Shown here: positions 12,227 to 23,694 of the stretch, one piece after another | How the letters are laid out: each line of letters begins with the position of its first letter | How positions within the stretch are numbered: position 1 is the stretch's first letter | From: Polyporus tsugae | Lineage: Eukaryota; Basidiomycota; Agaricomycetes; Polyporales; Polyporaceae | Length of the DNA stretch: 64,000 nt | NCBI GenBank assembly: GCA_024305745.1 | Contig: JAHRBS010000013.1 | Location: forward strand, 2,108,001 to 2,172,000 | Reading direction: 5' to 3' | Translations under genes and position numbers: made by a program | The notes under the pieces: generated by a model | Seen by the model: the letters and a program-made list of their open reading frames with translations, nothing else | What the model was told of the DNA's origin: nothing | The model's database searches: none

Positions 12227-12444
12227 CACTGCGAAGAAGGCCATTTTTTGTCAGCGCGGAAAGGGGTTGGAAATGATTAAGATTTCCAAAATCTTTCACA
12301 CAGGAGGTTGGAAGTCTTTGGAAAGGCGTCTTTCCAAAGCCTTTCCGCCGCGGTGAAAGTTTGATGGAAGTTTTCAATTCAGAAGGCTATCCGCAAGCTT
12401 TCGTCGACTTTTCACGGGGAGGAAACGTTGGTGTCTTCGCAGTG
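12227..12444 (+). mobile_element. CACTA-like MITE, copy 1 (218 bp)
   Basis: This is a short non-coding element bounded by perfect 11-bp terminal inverted repeats: CACTGCGAAGA at 12227-12237 and its complement TCTTCGCAGTG at 12434-12444. It is flanked by AAT on both sides (12224-12226 and 12445-12447), a 3-bp target-site duplication. The interior is rich in GGAAAG/CTTTCC motifs in both orientations, resembling the subterminal repeats of CACTA elements. A related element lies inverted at 42396-42663. CACTG termini plus 3-bp duplications fit a non-autonomous CACTA (EnSpm) transposon; no transposase is present. Confidence 0.8.
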
Positions 12445-12803
12445 AATAGAGCGTGTTACTCACCAACAAGGTACCATTTGTGGAATGTATGTTTGGCAGC
12501 ACATACGCCGTACGCGTGACGCGCGCTCGGACGAGCGGGAGAAATTGTTTTTCATGGACCCTCGAAGCACTCACCGACTCCGCTGCACCGCGTACTTGCC
12601 TGAAGGACCCAACAGCGAGAAAGATGAGCTTCAACTTGACCACGACGTCGACGTCGACGTTGAGACCGACTCCGACTCGGACAAGCTCGGATGCGCGTCA
12701 CACCGGGGATTAGTGACGTGACGCGTCAGTTCCTGTGACGCATCGTGTCGCGTGAGTGCGCGAGTGACGGTGACCGTGTCTTGCCCCTCACCACTCACGA
12801 ACC

Positions 12804-13592
12804 ATGTCCCCCTCCCCAACACCTCCGCCTGAACCTCATACACCAGATGAACCTGTTGCTTTGGACGCGGAATCTGCACAAGAAGACGATCAGGGAGCAC
12901 AGACATCAACGGACAAGCCAAAGAAAGCCAAGGCATCAGCCTCTGAACCTCTCGCACGAGACCCGGGAAAGTCACTACTGCCATATTCACGGGTGCAAAA
13001 GATTTTGAAGGCGGACAAGGTATGTGCTATAAAACTCGTCCAACGAGTCACACTAGAGCCTATGTCCCCGTAGGATCTCATCATGGTCCAACGAGAAGCT
13101 GTCTTCCTTATTTCGAGGGCGGCAGAGGAATTCGTCGCCCGAATAGCAGAAGCCTCGCAAGCTGTAGCAGGAAGAGAGGGCAGGGCGACAGTTCAGGCAA
13201 AGGACCTTAGTACGTGTGTCCCTTGCGCTTTCATCGCGTCCATGGCCGACAAAGGAATCATCGCTCAGTCGCATGCGTACGACGAGGCGAGGAGTACCTG
13301 TTTCTTGAAGGTATGTGCTCCTATCATGTGCCCAGAATATACCTACCACCTCTCTTTGGTAGAAGCAATACCGTTCCTAGAGCCCAAACCTGCGCCGATA
13401 AAACCGGTCAAAGCAAAGGAAACCAAGACGACGACGAAGACAAGTGAAGGAAACCAAGACGACACGCAGTCCACCCTGCTCCACCATTTCGTCCAGTCTA
13501 GGAAGAACGACCCACGAGCATCGCAAGGCGAGATCTTTGAGAACGAAGATGGAACATTGTCGGGTGGAGGACCATCGAAGGTACCGTCATGA
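12804..13592 (+). CDS. Histone-fold protein, Dpb3/POLE4 (NF-Y/CBF) type
   Basis: This is a small nuclear histone-fold subunit of the kind that pairs with a Dpb4-like partner in DNA polymerase epsilon or in ISWI-type remodellers. Exons are 12804-13019, 13074-13209, 13269-13310 and 13363-13592. The N-terminus is Pro/Ser-rich. The fold begins at LPYSRVQKILKADK and continues DLIMVQREAVFLISRAAEEF. It then passes through the loop GREGRATVQAKDL and ends with ACVRRGEEYLFLEEAIPFLEP. The tail is Lys/Thr- and acid-rich. LP-x-xRV-x-KI-x-KAD and the final LFLE-x-xIPFL are typical of the POLE4/Dpb3 branch, but the NC2-alpha branch cannot be excluded from sequence alone. Confidence 0.78.
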
Positions 13593-15286
13593 CGCGAGCG
13601 ACGTTGTTGGGATGTACGATAGTGAGTCCTGCCACCATGTAACGCCGCTTTGGTCAAGCTTTGGTCCCACGGAATGATATATGGTTTTCGCAGGAACCGA
13701 GAAGTCCGGTCAGCTCTGCCTCTCCCCCTGCTTGCACCACTATGCCGTTGCAATGCACCGTCTCTGACCGACAGACCCTGACCCTAATGTTTCGAACCCT
13801 CTTTCTGCCCACCGCAATGCCCAGAATGGCCCCAATTCCTTGGTGGCTGGGTGGCGACATGTGCAGTGCGCCTGCGACCAAACGCCGTCGTGCGTCCGCA
13901 AAACGCTCAACAAAATGGTTTTGAGACAACGGAGACTTGGCGTACAATGGGACATCTCTGATATGTGGTCGTCGCCCGATTTTGTGTTCGGATCGTGGGC
14001 CACGTCGACAGCAGTACGTCACGTCCTTACTACTAGTTACCTTCTACGTGCATGTCCATATGCGTGGTACAGTATGTCGGACTCGGATCGGGTTTTTTTT
14101 CGTTCCATATTGAGCGGATGTACCCATTCTATACTAGAACCTGAAACTTTGCAGTACCTTGTCTGTAGGTCGTAGCGTAACCCCAAGATGGCCAGCATAT
14201 CGGGGTCGGGAGAAATGTCAAGCGGAACTTGAGCTTAAAGCTTGAAGCTTGAAGCACTACGCGCCTAGTATTTGCCGCGACTCGAATGACCGGAAGGGCA
14301 CAAAGATTCATAAGTTAGGTGAGCCCTTGTTGTCCATACTAATATAATATCATTACCAACATGGATCGACAGCAAGGCGTGGTTATGGCGTCCTCCACAT
14401 GCCTACGACACCTTCCTGTCACATGGTCCTCTCATTCATCACAATGTGGTTGAATCGACGGCGTGGTCAGGAATGTCAACAATCAAGCTACCGGACCCTC
14501 CCATGGGCGGACGCTTTCAACATTTTGCGGGATGGGACTGTGCGCAACTGTCTACTTCTTCTCATTCAACCGATATCCATATATTTTGCTACATGTTCGG
14601 TGACCGCTCCCTGAGTCCCTGCTGCATTCTCATCTTGCCTGTGCTGGAGACTGGCCGTGATGCTTTGATGACGACCTTAAGGAGGTCCAGATTTACGTAG
14701 GCGAGCGTCTCCAAGCAACGAGTGCTATGTTTACTTCAAGTATCTTCAATCGTCCGTGCCGATCAGTAGCAGTTGGTAGCCATGGAACGCTGGCAATCCC
14801 ATTAGACACTTCGACCCTGCGCCCGACGACGTTCGTCGCCACCTGATGCCGCTCCATCACCATCCAAACCGCACTTGACCATCCTGTCTGAGACTGTCGG
14901 GCAGCGAGCGTGATGGGCGCCATCAACTCTAATTGCCCCGCTCGAATGATGGGGACCTTTACCTCATCCGGGGAACCATGCGATCTTGGTTCGGTGCGTT
15001 CCTGCCTGTTCCTGCATTAAGTATACGAGCATGCTACACCGCCTTAGCGAGCGTATCATTGAGTAACGGATGGGCCGCAAGTCTTAGTCTTGCTGAATAT
15101 AATGAGGTAATACTTGCACCGTGCAGAGGGTGTTTTTTTTCATCCTGCCACCTGGATTTGCCTCTGCTGTCACTCCTTCGCCCCCTCTGACCGCTCTCGT
15201 CCTTGTTTCGGGCGTTTCAGGGCCGTGTTCGAGGGTTAGCTTTCGTGGGGGTACGGCGCGCACTCGCAACTTCATCGGCACTGGTC
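13593..15286. other. Intergenic, no confident gene
   Basis: About 1.7 kb without a supported gene. An open plus-strand stretch near 14368-14700 (WIDSKAWLWRPPHAYDTF... ending RRSRFT) has no recognised family and may be a fragment. Runs of T occur at 14090-14100 and 15130-15140. No RNA gene or terminal repeats were seen. Confidence 0.4.
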
Positions 15287-17254
15287 ATGGCGAGCTTTGT
15301 TGAGACTGCGGCGACGAACGAGGAGTTTGAACTGTACGTCGCTTCGCCAGTGTTTGGCTTTCTTGCGAGCTTCCCCTTGTTTTCCCACTGCGTCCACTGA
15401 CACCATTGATTCGGTTTGGGATACGCACGGGCAGGAGAACCACCTTCGTGAGTGCATATCTATTCACTCGAGAGCCTGTGCATCTACTTACGTGCCATGC
15501 ATCCGCTGTTTTGTAGTATGTGGGCGTGGCCAGCTACACCGTGTTGATCTATGACCACCTGCTCACCCTCGGTGATGAAATCAAGTACATATGGCGGAAG
15601 AAGAAGCGGGGTCCACGTGAGTATCCCGTCTGAGTGGTTAGAATTCTCTAACCTGAGCTGACTGTACACGGTAACAGTCATTTGGTTATTCTTTCTCGTA
15701 CGTGCCCACATCGTAAAGGGTGCTTCTTGCCTCATGATACGAGCGTAGAATCGATATATGACACCGCTGGCGTTCATGGGTAACTTATATGGTTCGTCCT
15801 CCTTGGGCTCTTTCTTGCGGCCCCGTCTTCGGCCTCACGTATAATGCCCTCCCGCTTCTTCAGCATATTTCTCCGGCACCTTCAATTACGAGAAGTACGT
15901 CCTTCCGTGCCGTCTTTGCTCGTCATCCGCTAATATGTACGTAGATGCACGCACTTCGTGCAATACGAAGGTGCCACGACCATGATCGGCATCAACATCG
16001 CGTCGCTCATGATGCTTCTCCGAATATACGCCATGTACTCCAAGAGACCTTTCGTGGTCGGATTTGTCACCGTCATCTTTTGCCTCGAATTCGGTACGAA
16101 TGCATGGCTCCTCTCCCATGGGATCGGTGCGTGCTCCCGCGTTCTGTGATCTCTACGTAGCATGGGCGAGCTGACGTCCTGGATCTATCTAGCTGTAAAG
16201 CATAGCCCAAGGATCAGAGGTACAGCACCCAAGCGTCTGTCTGGTTAAAGTGATCCCACACTGACGCTCCAGCTAATAAAGCCTGTTCAATGATTTTCGA
16301 CTCAACCAAAGTGTCAGTGTTCAGCATACTCTCCACCGTTGCGTTCTCTAAGCTAACGGGAGGCTACATCATACAGTCCGAGGGTTGCTACCTCCTCCAC
16401 TGCTTGGAGTGTGCTCATATACGACACCCTCGTCCTCGGCCTTACCTTGTACTGCACATTCAACACACTTCGTGGTGCGACTGTGGCAAATACCATGAGG
16501 GTTTTGCTCAAGGAGGGTCTGATGTATTATAGGTGCGCGTCCACTTTCTCTTCCTCGTGCATCTACAGGAAGTTGCTAACAGGGAGCTTTAGCGTCATCT
16601 TCAGCGTCACCCTCGTCTTGACGTTGATGGTCGCGTTCGCACCGCCCGGTATCCAAAATGTTTGCGCGCAGTACGTCTCGTTGGCTACAGATATCCGTCA
16701 AGGCTACACACTAACTCATGGATGACTGATGTATTGTCTCTTGATAGGATGGAATACCTGTGAGTCCAACTTCTCGACTACCGATCGTCCGCGCTTCTCA
16801 CCGCCCGCCATGACCTCCCAGCCTGACCGTCACGATGATGTCCCGGATAACGCTCCATCTTAAACGCTCCGCGCACAAGCAAGAACTCATGGGCCACAGA
16901 TACGAGCTGTCGACGAACATGACCACAGCCTGGCCCCGGACCGGAGCCGGCTCCGAGCTCCAGTTCGCCGGCGCCGGGCGTGCCGAGCGTACCGACATGA
17001 GCCGGGTGGGCCACAACCCGTTCAACATCTCCGTCCAGGAGCAGACGGTGATGTACGACGACCACGGGGAGGTGGTCCAGACGTCGCGCAAGCCACTGCC
17101 CAGGCTGCCCCCACACGCGAGGAGCCTGCCGCGGACCCCGAAGCCGGACCGGCAAGAGGAGTGGCTCGAGTTTGCGCCGCTGCGGCTTAGGGAGGACCAG
17201 GGTGGGTCGAGAGAGCTGGCGCGGGACAAGGCGCCTCCTTGGGAAGGACGTTGA
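15287..17254 (+). CDS. DUF6533 membrane protein B
   Basis: This is a DUF6533 seven-helix protein of unknown function, predicted to be membrane-bound. Thirteen exons: 15287-15333, 15435-15447, 15517-15616, 15678-15697, 15749-15791, 15864-15894, 15945-16126, 16193-16219, 16282-16312, 16377-16532, 16593-16670, 16748-16759 and 16822-17254 (390 aa). The core reads YVGVASYTVLIYDHLLTLGD, then NRYMTPLAFMGNLYAYFSG, then TTMIGINIASLMMLLRIYAM, then EFGTNAWLLSHGI. It closes with SRITLHLKRS before a soluble tail of about 130 residues. That tail carries SVQEQTVMYDDHGEVVQ and ends near 17254. Intron 16313-16376 removes an apparent frameshift. Exon structure matches copy C position for position, showing tandem duplication. 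Confidence 0.85.
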
Positions 17255-19663
17255 TGTCTTCGGCCGGTTGCTATGGCTCTATTGCTTTATTTTCTCTGGT
17301 TTGCAGGGCGGCAGGCTGTATGATACCCATATGTACGATATAGATTTATACTTAATCCACGACGACAGCCGTGTTCACGCTTTCACTGAGATTGGCTTAC
17401 TGACTCTATTCTATGGATCCAAGTATACGGTATTTATTGGGATGATGTCAGGCACCACTAGTACTATTAGGTTAACATATTGGATTGCAAGGAACTTTGC
17501 AAGATATGTTGTTTAGATTCTCTGGCGTAAAGAAACCCCACAAAGAAACTTGTCTGAGGAAGTTGCGTGCGGCCAGGGTACAGTTAACGTTGATGTTAGA
17601 CGGTCCATCGCCATCACTGTAAACTCCCCAACGCTACTAGGCTCGGGGTGACTTCTATGGTATGTTGAACATCAAGGCTCTTCCGTACGGGACGTTGATG
17701 ACGGGATCCTAAGTCGATTACCCGCACATCAAAGCGGTCAAGCTTAAGGCTGCAAGAAAGCAGACGGCTCGCACTTGTCTCGTATGCCTTGCACTACTAC
17801 TACATACACACTTCCATGAGCCTTCATCTACAACGTGCACAACCCGACCACGAACACCTAGAAGTTAGTCGCCGACTCGGGTTTGGCCGCGATTGCGACG
17901 AAGTTGACCCCGAGACGTACTGTACATGCTCAGCCGCGCTCATCCGGGAAGAGATCTCGAACGCGCTACCCGCCGCGTTCGTGGATGCATACCTCGTCCT
18001 CGACGGAGACGGTCGACCACCTAGGGGTGCTGACGATGGCCAAGTTGTTGCACGCGCTCTTCCGCCGGCCGGTCGGTGAACGTTTGAACACAGAACCGTA
18101 CCGTCCTAGTTGACAAGTTGAGCGAGCAGATGTCATATACAGACATGACCCTTGCCATCGTATAATAGCTGCGGACGACGTTTGGGAAGAGACTCGGAGC
18201 AAGGAGTGGTGAGGGACTGCAGACGGTGGGACGGGAGGTCGATACCAATGAAGAAGTCCACGGACGAGTTTACGATAGTAGCTAGTAACCACTGCACAAC
18301 GGGTGGAATTTTCTCCGAGAAAATCTGTAGAACAGTTCAAATAGTCCCAATTTATGAACGAGCTATTCTCAGGGCGAAAGTTTGGAATATTGTGGTGAAA
18401 GATGCAATATGCACGAGATATGTTCAAGATATTCTCCGAAGGCGCCTAAGTGGTGGGGCAGGCCGGGCCCGTTGCGTTGGTCAATGCTCATTGCAATTGG
18501 ATCGGCCCCACACGCGCGCAATGTAATAAAATGGCCGATATATTGCTTAGAGCCGCCATACATGTACATGGAGGGGCGTACATGGCTACAGTACTAGTAC
18601 TCGAGGCGACGCCGCGCTATCAGGCATTATGTACTACAAGACAGAGGGAGGTTGCATACCATGACTACATAGGGCACTCCGGAGTCCGTCAGTCTCGCTG
18701 GGTCTCGATAGCGGGTTGGAGGATTGGGTGATTGCTCAAGGGACTCATGAATCTGTGAGGCAGGATGGTAAGGTGGGGCGCCAGAGGCATCGTGATACGA
18801 GTGATATTACTTACATGAGCGAAGTATATGCATCGCATCAAACACCTAAAATATCGCTAGAGCCGGCAACCGGGCAGTGAGGATCAGGGATGCAGGAATG
18901 CCGAGGAAGGCGCATAAAGGCGTACCTAAGGCCACAGACCCTGAGGAAACGTCGGAAGGCGATACTATATGCAGTGCAAAGCAAGAGTAAAGTTGTCGGA
19001 GGTGAGAAGGACACCAGCGCACCTTATGATAGATACCCAATTGGCCTGACAAGCCCTCCGCCGAAGCCTCAGTGCACTCCCCTGCAACCCCAATCCCTCC
19101 AGAACGCGCGGAACGTGCTTGATGAAGTCGAAGATAGCCTGAGCTTTGCCGCGGCGTTGAATGCGGGGTTTGAGGCATCGTCAGATGTGGTATTAGGGAT
19201 GGAGGAAGGAGGAAGGAGACGTACGTACCGCGCCTGGGGAACTCAGAGCGAGCGAGTGTACGTATGCACGATCTGGTATGGGAGAAAGAAGCGGTTGAAG
19301 TCCAGGATGCTTGCGCGACTTGGGACTTGGCGCCCCAACGCGTGAGCGTAACCGGCTCAAATTCTGGATTATTACGATCTTATCTGGGTCAGGAATACCT
19401 CGGGAAAATATCTGGCCTAATTTGAACTATTCCACGCCTTTTCTCGGGAAAATTTGACCCCAACATGCAGTGTAACGGTGGCCATGCCAGTCTGCCGACG
19501 AGCTCAAGTTGTTTGAACTTTTGGTTTGGTAGCATACACTGGGACCCGGCCCGGTGCGAGCGGAGATGGTCCGTGACGTAACGTAACGGTCGCCTCCGTG
19601 ACGCGTCCGAGTCACGACCACGACGCCTTTGCCACCAACGTTATATAACGTTCGACGTCCAAC

Positions 19664-19725
19664 CATGGCTCCGCGAGGCTCCCTCCCCAGCACCTCCGCC
19701 TGAACATGTTACCCAACCTATGAAC
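19664..19725 (+). pseudogene. Possible remnant of the histone-fold gene 5' end
   Basis: ACCATGGCTCCGCGAGG is followed by a stretch at about 19681-19705 that differs by a single base from bases just after the start of the histone-fold gene (12811-12835). Similarity continues weakly toward a shared TATGAAC/GATGAAC. No histone-fold coding sequence follows. This short match could be chance compositional similarity. Confidence 0.35.
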
Positions 19726-20300
19726 GTCCGCTGTATGTAGGACCCGCTCATACAGCTGCCGTTTCTTTCCGTCTTGAGCGAATTCACAGGATCGTTTTTC
19801 TCGATACAGGCGTCTGTCTCACTTTGACAGAACTGCCGGACCCTGGGCAACACAACTCCGAGGGAACGGGCTGTGGAGCCGCTAGTAGTCAAGCCATAAT
19901 CGATCGACTGCTGACTGCTGGCCTTCCATACCCGTCTTTCAACCCATCCAGTGAGTTACATGACATCCATGATCCTGGAGAATCAATACCTTTTTTTCTG
20001 CCAGTAAATGCTGGGAAAGCGACGACCACACAAACGGATACTGAACAACACAATGTTTCTTTCGGCAAGTACTTCTAGATGAATGGCTCGTATGTGGCGT
20101 GGTCCAGCTTTTTTCGGCCCCTTTCTGTCACCACATCCACCTCCCACTAGTACGCACTACCTTCATCCGACGACATGGAGCGGAAGTGCCAGTAACTGAA
20201 CCCTCGCCCCAGAGAGCAGGCGTCCCGGTTTTCATCCCGATCCAGAATGTCATAGTGAGTATTTTCCTTCTCCCTCAACGATTCGGGGCGTTGCCGCTCG

Positions 20301-20352
20301 TGCATGATATTGAAATATAGACTGAGCATTCAGTCTATATTAATATCATGCA
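20301..20352. repeat. 52-bp near-perfect hairpin
   Basis: An inverted repeat with arms of 25 and 23 nt around a 4-nt GCAT loop (20326-20329). The left arm begins TGCATGATATT and the right arm ends AATATCATGCA. The arms differ only by two unpaired bases in the left arm. It is AT-rich in a GC-rich region and unrelated to the MITE termini. Confidence 0.75.
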
Positions 20353-21159
20353 TCTCCGGAGACCGTACGATCATCATCCGCTCAGTGCCACAGGTTAGTC
20401 AGCGCCGACGATCATTTGAAGGGCCACTGTACCTTCATTATGACGGTCCCATGTCTACCATAGCGTCCCAAATCGAGTCGTCGACATCCGATCTCCTTCA
20501 GCTTCAGTTGGCGGCGCCGGCGTTCCTGTGTCCCCTTGGAATCCAAACCCCTCCTATGTGTGTTGTCGCCCCCGAAGTGTCACAGTACTCGTTCTGAAGG
20601 ACCGTATCCGTCGCCTCAGGGACGCAGGCCGAAAACGTCGTCGACGGTTGGAAGCTCTCAGCTAACGATCGAACCTAGGTCGTTTGTCGTGGTGGACCGG
20701 TCTGTTCGACGTCAGTAATTAGTCCAGGAGGAGGTTCAGGCTGGTTGCCGCCTGGCTATTGAGTACGAGTGACGACCATGTCACCGTCCGAGTCCTCTCC
20801 GCCGAAAACACGGACAGGGCGGGCGATCGCCGCCGCCAACTCCAACCGGCGGTACCCCAGGCCTCAGTGACGGGGACCCTTGCCTTCTTCGGAGGACTAC
20901 GCCATGTTCGGTTTGGCGCGTGACTGCACATACGCTAGCGCCGCCCCTATGGAACGTAGCGCTGGGAGGGACTGGTGCGGTTCCTTTGAACGGAATATAA
21001 CTGAGGTGATTCCGATGTGCAGTTGTGGGACACGAAGCTTTCATCCTGCGGTGCGTTTTGGCGTTCGCTTCCCCTCTTTCGCCTCTAGGCTGACTGGGTT
21101 TGTCCCTGTTTCAAGCCTCTCGGAACCCCTTCGTTCACTCGCAACTTTGGGCGCAAGCC

Positions 21160-23118
21160 ATGAAGGCCGAAGATCACAGCATCGCACAGGAAGTGGCTGA
21201 GCTGTACGTTGCTTTGCTTCTCGTGCTTTTACCTTTGTGTGTTTTGCGGTTGCACTGACAGTGTTGATTCGTTGGGGCTACGCGATGGCAGGAGAATCAC
21301 CGCCGTAAGTTATACCTAGTCATATGAGGCCCTGTGGCATCTACTTACGTGCCATGCATATGCTGTTTTGTAGTACGTGGGCTTGGCCAGCTACACTGTG
21401 CTGATCTATGACCACCTACTTACCCTTGATGATGAAATCAAGTACGTATGGAAGAAGAAGAAGAGGAGTCCACGTGCGTAACCCTACATAACTCTGCATA
21501 GGCCTAAGCTAACTGTACATGGTGACAGTGATTTGGCTATTCCTTTTGGTACGTGCACACGTTATGAAGGGTGCTTCGCGTCAAGCTTGCTGATCCGGTG
21601 ACGTAGAATCGGTATATGACACCATTGGCCTTCATCGGTAACTTGTACGGTTCGTCGCTCCCCCTTCTCTCGTGGGCTTGTCTTCAGCCCCCTCAACCAC
21701 GCCTTCCTGCTTCTTCAGCATATTTATCTGGCGCCTTCACCTACGAAAAGTGTGTCCTTCCTCCACCCAGCATTCGTTCACAATATGCTCATATACACTT
21801 ACTTAGATGCACGCACTACGTGCGTTACGAAGGGGCCACGACCATGATCGGCATCAACATCGCGTCGCTCATGATGCTTCTCCGGATCTACGCCATGTAC
21901 GAGACGAAGAAGGTGGTTGTTGCGTTCGTCGCCATCATCTTTGTTCTCGAATTTGGTACGAATGCATGGCTCCTCTCGCATGGGATCGGTGCGTGTACTC
22001 GCGTTTTGTGATCGGTGCGTGACATGGGCGCGCTGACGTCCTGGTTCCATCCAGCGGTACATCATAGCGCGGCGGTCAAAGGTACGACACACAACGAGAT
22101 CATCTACCTGCCCACAATGAAAACTTAGGATCACGCAGCTTGTTCAATGATTTTCGACTCGAGCCGACTGTTAGTGTCAAATATCCTCCTCACCCTCGCG
22201 TTCCCTAAGCTGACGGATGGTTTATGCAGCCCAGGCGTTGCTGCCTCCGCCACTGCTTGGACCGTGCTCGTATACGACACCATCGTGCTCCTCCTAACCG
22301 TATACCGCACGTACAGCTCGGTCCGTTACAAGAGTGTGGCAGGTATGATGAAGACTTTGCTCAAGGAGGGGGTGGCGTACTATAGGTGCGGGCTCGCTCC
22401 CGTATTGGCCCTGTACTTGAGTTGCTAACATAGACCTTTAGCGTCATTTTCTCCGTTACTCTCGTCTTGACGTTGATGATCGTCTTCGCACCACCTGGCA
22501 TCCAAAATCTTTGCGCGCAGTACGTCTCTCAATGACATGTATTCGTCAAGCCCCCACACTGACTGGCGATGGACGATGATGCTCTGTCTCTTGATAGGAT
22601 GGAATACCTGTAAGTGTAACCTCTCGATCGCTGATCCTCCTCGCTTCTTACCGCCATGCCTTCGCAGCCTGACGGTCACGATGATGTCCCGCATAACGCT
22701 CCACCTCAAGCGCGCGGCGCACGAGCACGAGATCCGCGACTCCACGCTCAAGTTCTCAACCAACATGTCCACGATGCCACATTGGCAGCCCGGCTCCGAC
22801 GTGCGGTTCGCGCGGCACGGACGCGGGCAGGGGCAGGGGCAGGGGCACGGGGACACGACAATCGGCAGCCAAACCCTGCCCTACACGCCGTTCAACGTCA
22901 CCGTCCAGGAACAGACGGTGATGCACAACGACCACGGGGAGGAGATCCGGACGCCGCGCATGCCGATGTCCATGCCGCCGACGTCGCACGACGTCGGCCC
23001 ACGCCTGCACTCGAAGGCGGACGGGAACGAGGAGTGGTACGAGTTTAAGCAGATGCGGTCCGCGGATGAGGAAGGTCTGCCGTTGGACCAGGACAAGATA
23101 GGTCTCGACAAATGTTGA
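21160..23118 (+). CDS. DUF6533 membrane protein C
   Basis: This is a close tandem paralogue of copy B. Thirteen exons: 21160-21203, 21292-21304, 21374-21473, 21529-21548, 21607-21649, 21719-21749, 21807-21988, 22055-22081, 22139-22169, 22230-22385, 22442-22519, 22598-22609 and 22668-23118 (395 aa). The start MKAEDHSIAQEVAEL leads into YVGLASYTVLIYDHLLTLDD, NRYMTPLAFIGNLYAYLSG, TTMIGINIASLMMLLRIYAM and EFGTNAWLLSHGI. Later come ATAWTVLVYDTIVLLLTVYR and VTLVLTLMIVFAPPGIQN, then SRITLHLKRAA. The soluble tail contains a Gly/Gln-rich RGQGQGQGHG stretch and TVQEQTVMHNDHGEEIR. Function unknown; seven-helix architecture suggests a sensor or receptor, which is inference only. Confidence 0.87.
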
Positions 23119-23694
23119 TTGTATTCGTATTCTGGGTCTTTAGCTGGGTTTATTTGATGTACTAGTCTCAAGTTGGCATTTATTTCTGGGCTCCGGAGGA
23201 GCCGCCTGTATTACTGGTCCTTTGTACTCATACCTTATCATAACTGTATCCCGCAACGCCAGCCGTGGCCAATTTCTATTTATTGAACATTCTACGAATC
23301 TGATACTGGCACTTGTTTGGTTGATGATCTTAGTAGGCTGATCCAAAGTGGCACGGAAGAACGAACTCGCCTGTGATGATCCTCTGCGTTACCATAAGTC
23401 TTGAGTACGGCTGCTACCTACTCATGGGTCCCTGCCCTGTGAAGCACAAGCGACAGAAAGAGGCGCGTATACTTTTCGCGATCCGGGCCGGATGTTACTC
23501 TCCCGATCGGGAAAAATGACGTCCCTGGGACGGGCGTACAGTAAGCTCAGGCTTCGGCGCAATCGAACGCAGCTTTCTCTCGTCCCCACTCCCTCGGATG
23601 CCCTGACACTCTGCTCTCCGTCGGTATATCATCCACCTGTCGACTGTCATCCACCCGTCGAAGCTACTAAGCATCGGAAGAGTTTGTAGCCAGC
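23119..23694. other. Intergenic, DDB1 promoter side
   Basis: Between the 3' end of DUF6533 C and the DDB1 start. No gene, RNA or repeat recognised. Confidence 0.55.

Larger units (their letters stand above)
17255..21159. other. Intergenic, fragments only
   Basis: Nearly 4 kb between the two tandem DUF6533 genes without a gene I can support. It holds a hairpin at 20301-20352 and a short stretch at about 19664-19725 resembling the start of the histone-fold gene. Several unassigned open frames occur, for example minus-strand 18846-19178 and 17966-18427, with no recognised domain. If the DUF6533 duplication copied flanks, this stretch has since diverged. Confidence 0.4.

Noticed and set aside
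16313..16376. Apparent frameshift in DUF6533 copy B
   Set aside because: A 64-nt intron (GTCAGT...ATACAG) at the same place as introns in copies C and D restores the frame, so the gene is intact here.
18846..19345. Overlapping open frames on both strands as a gene
   Set aside because: Neither strand gives a recognisable domain or a convincing exon structure; left as unassigned.
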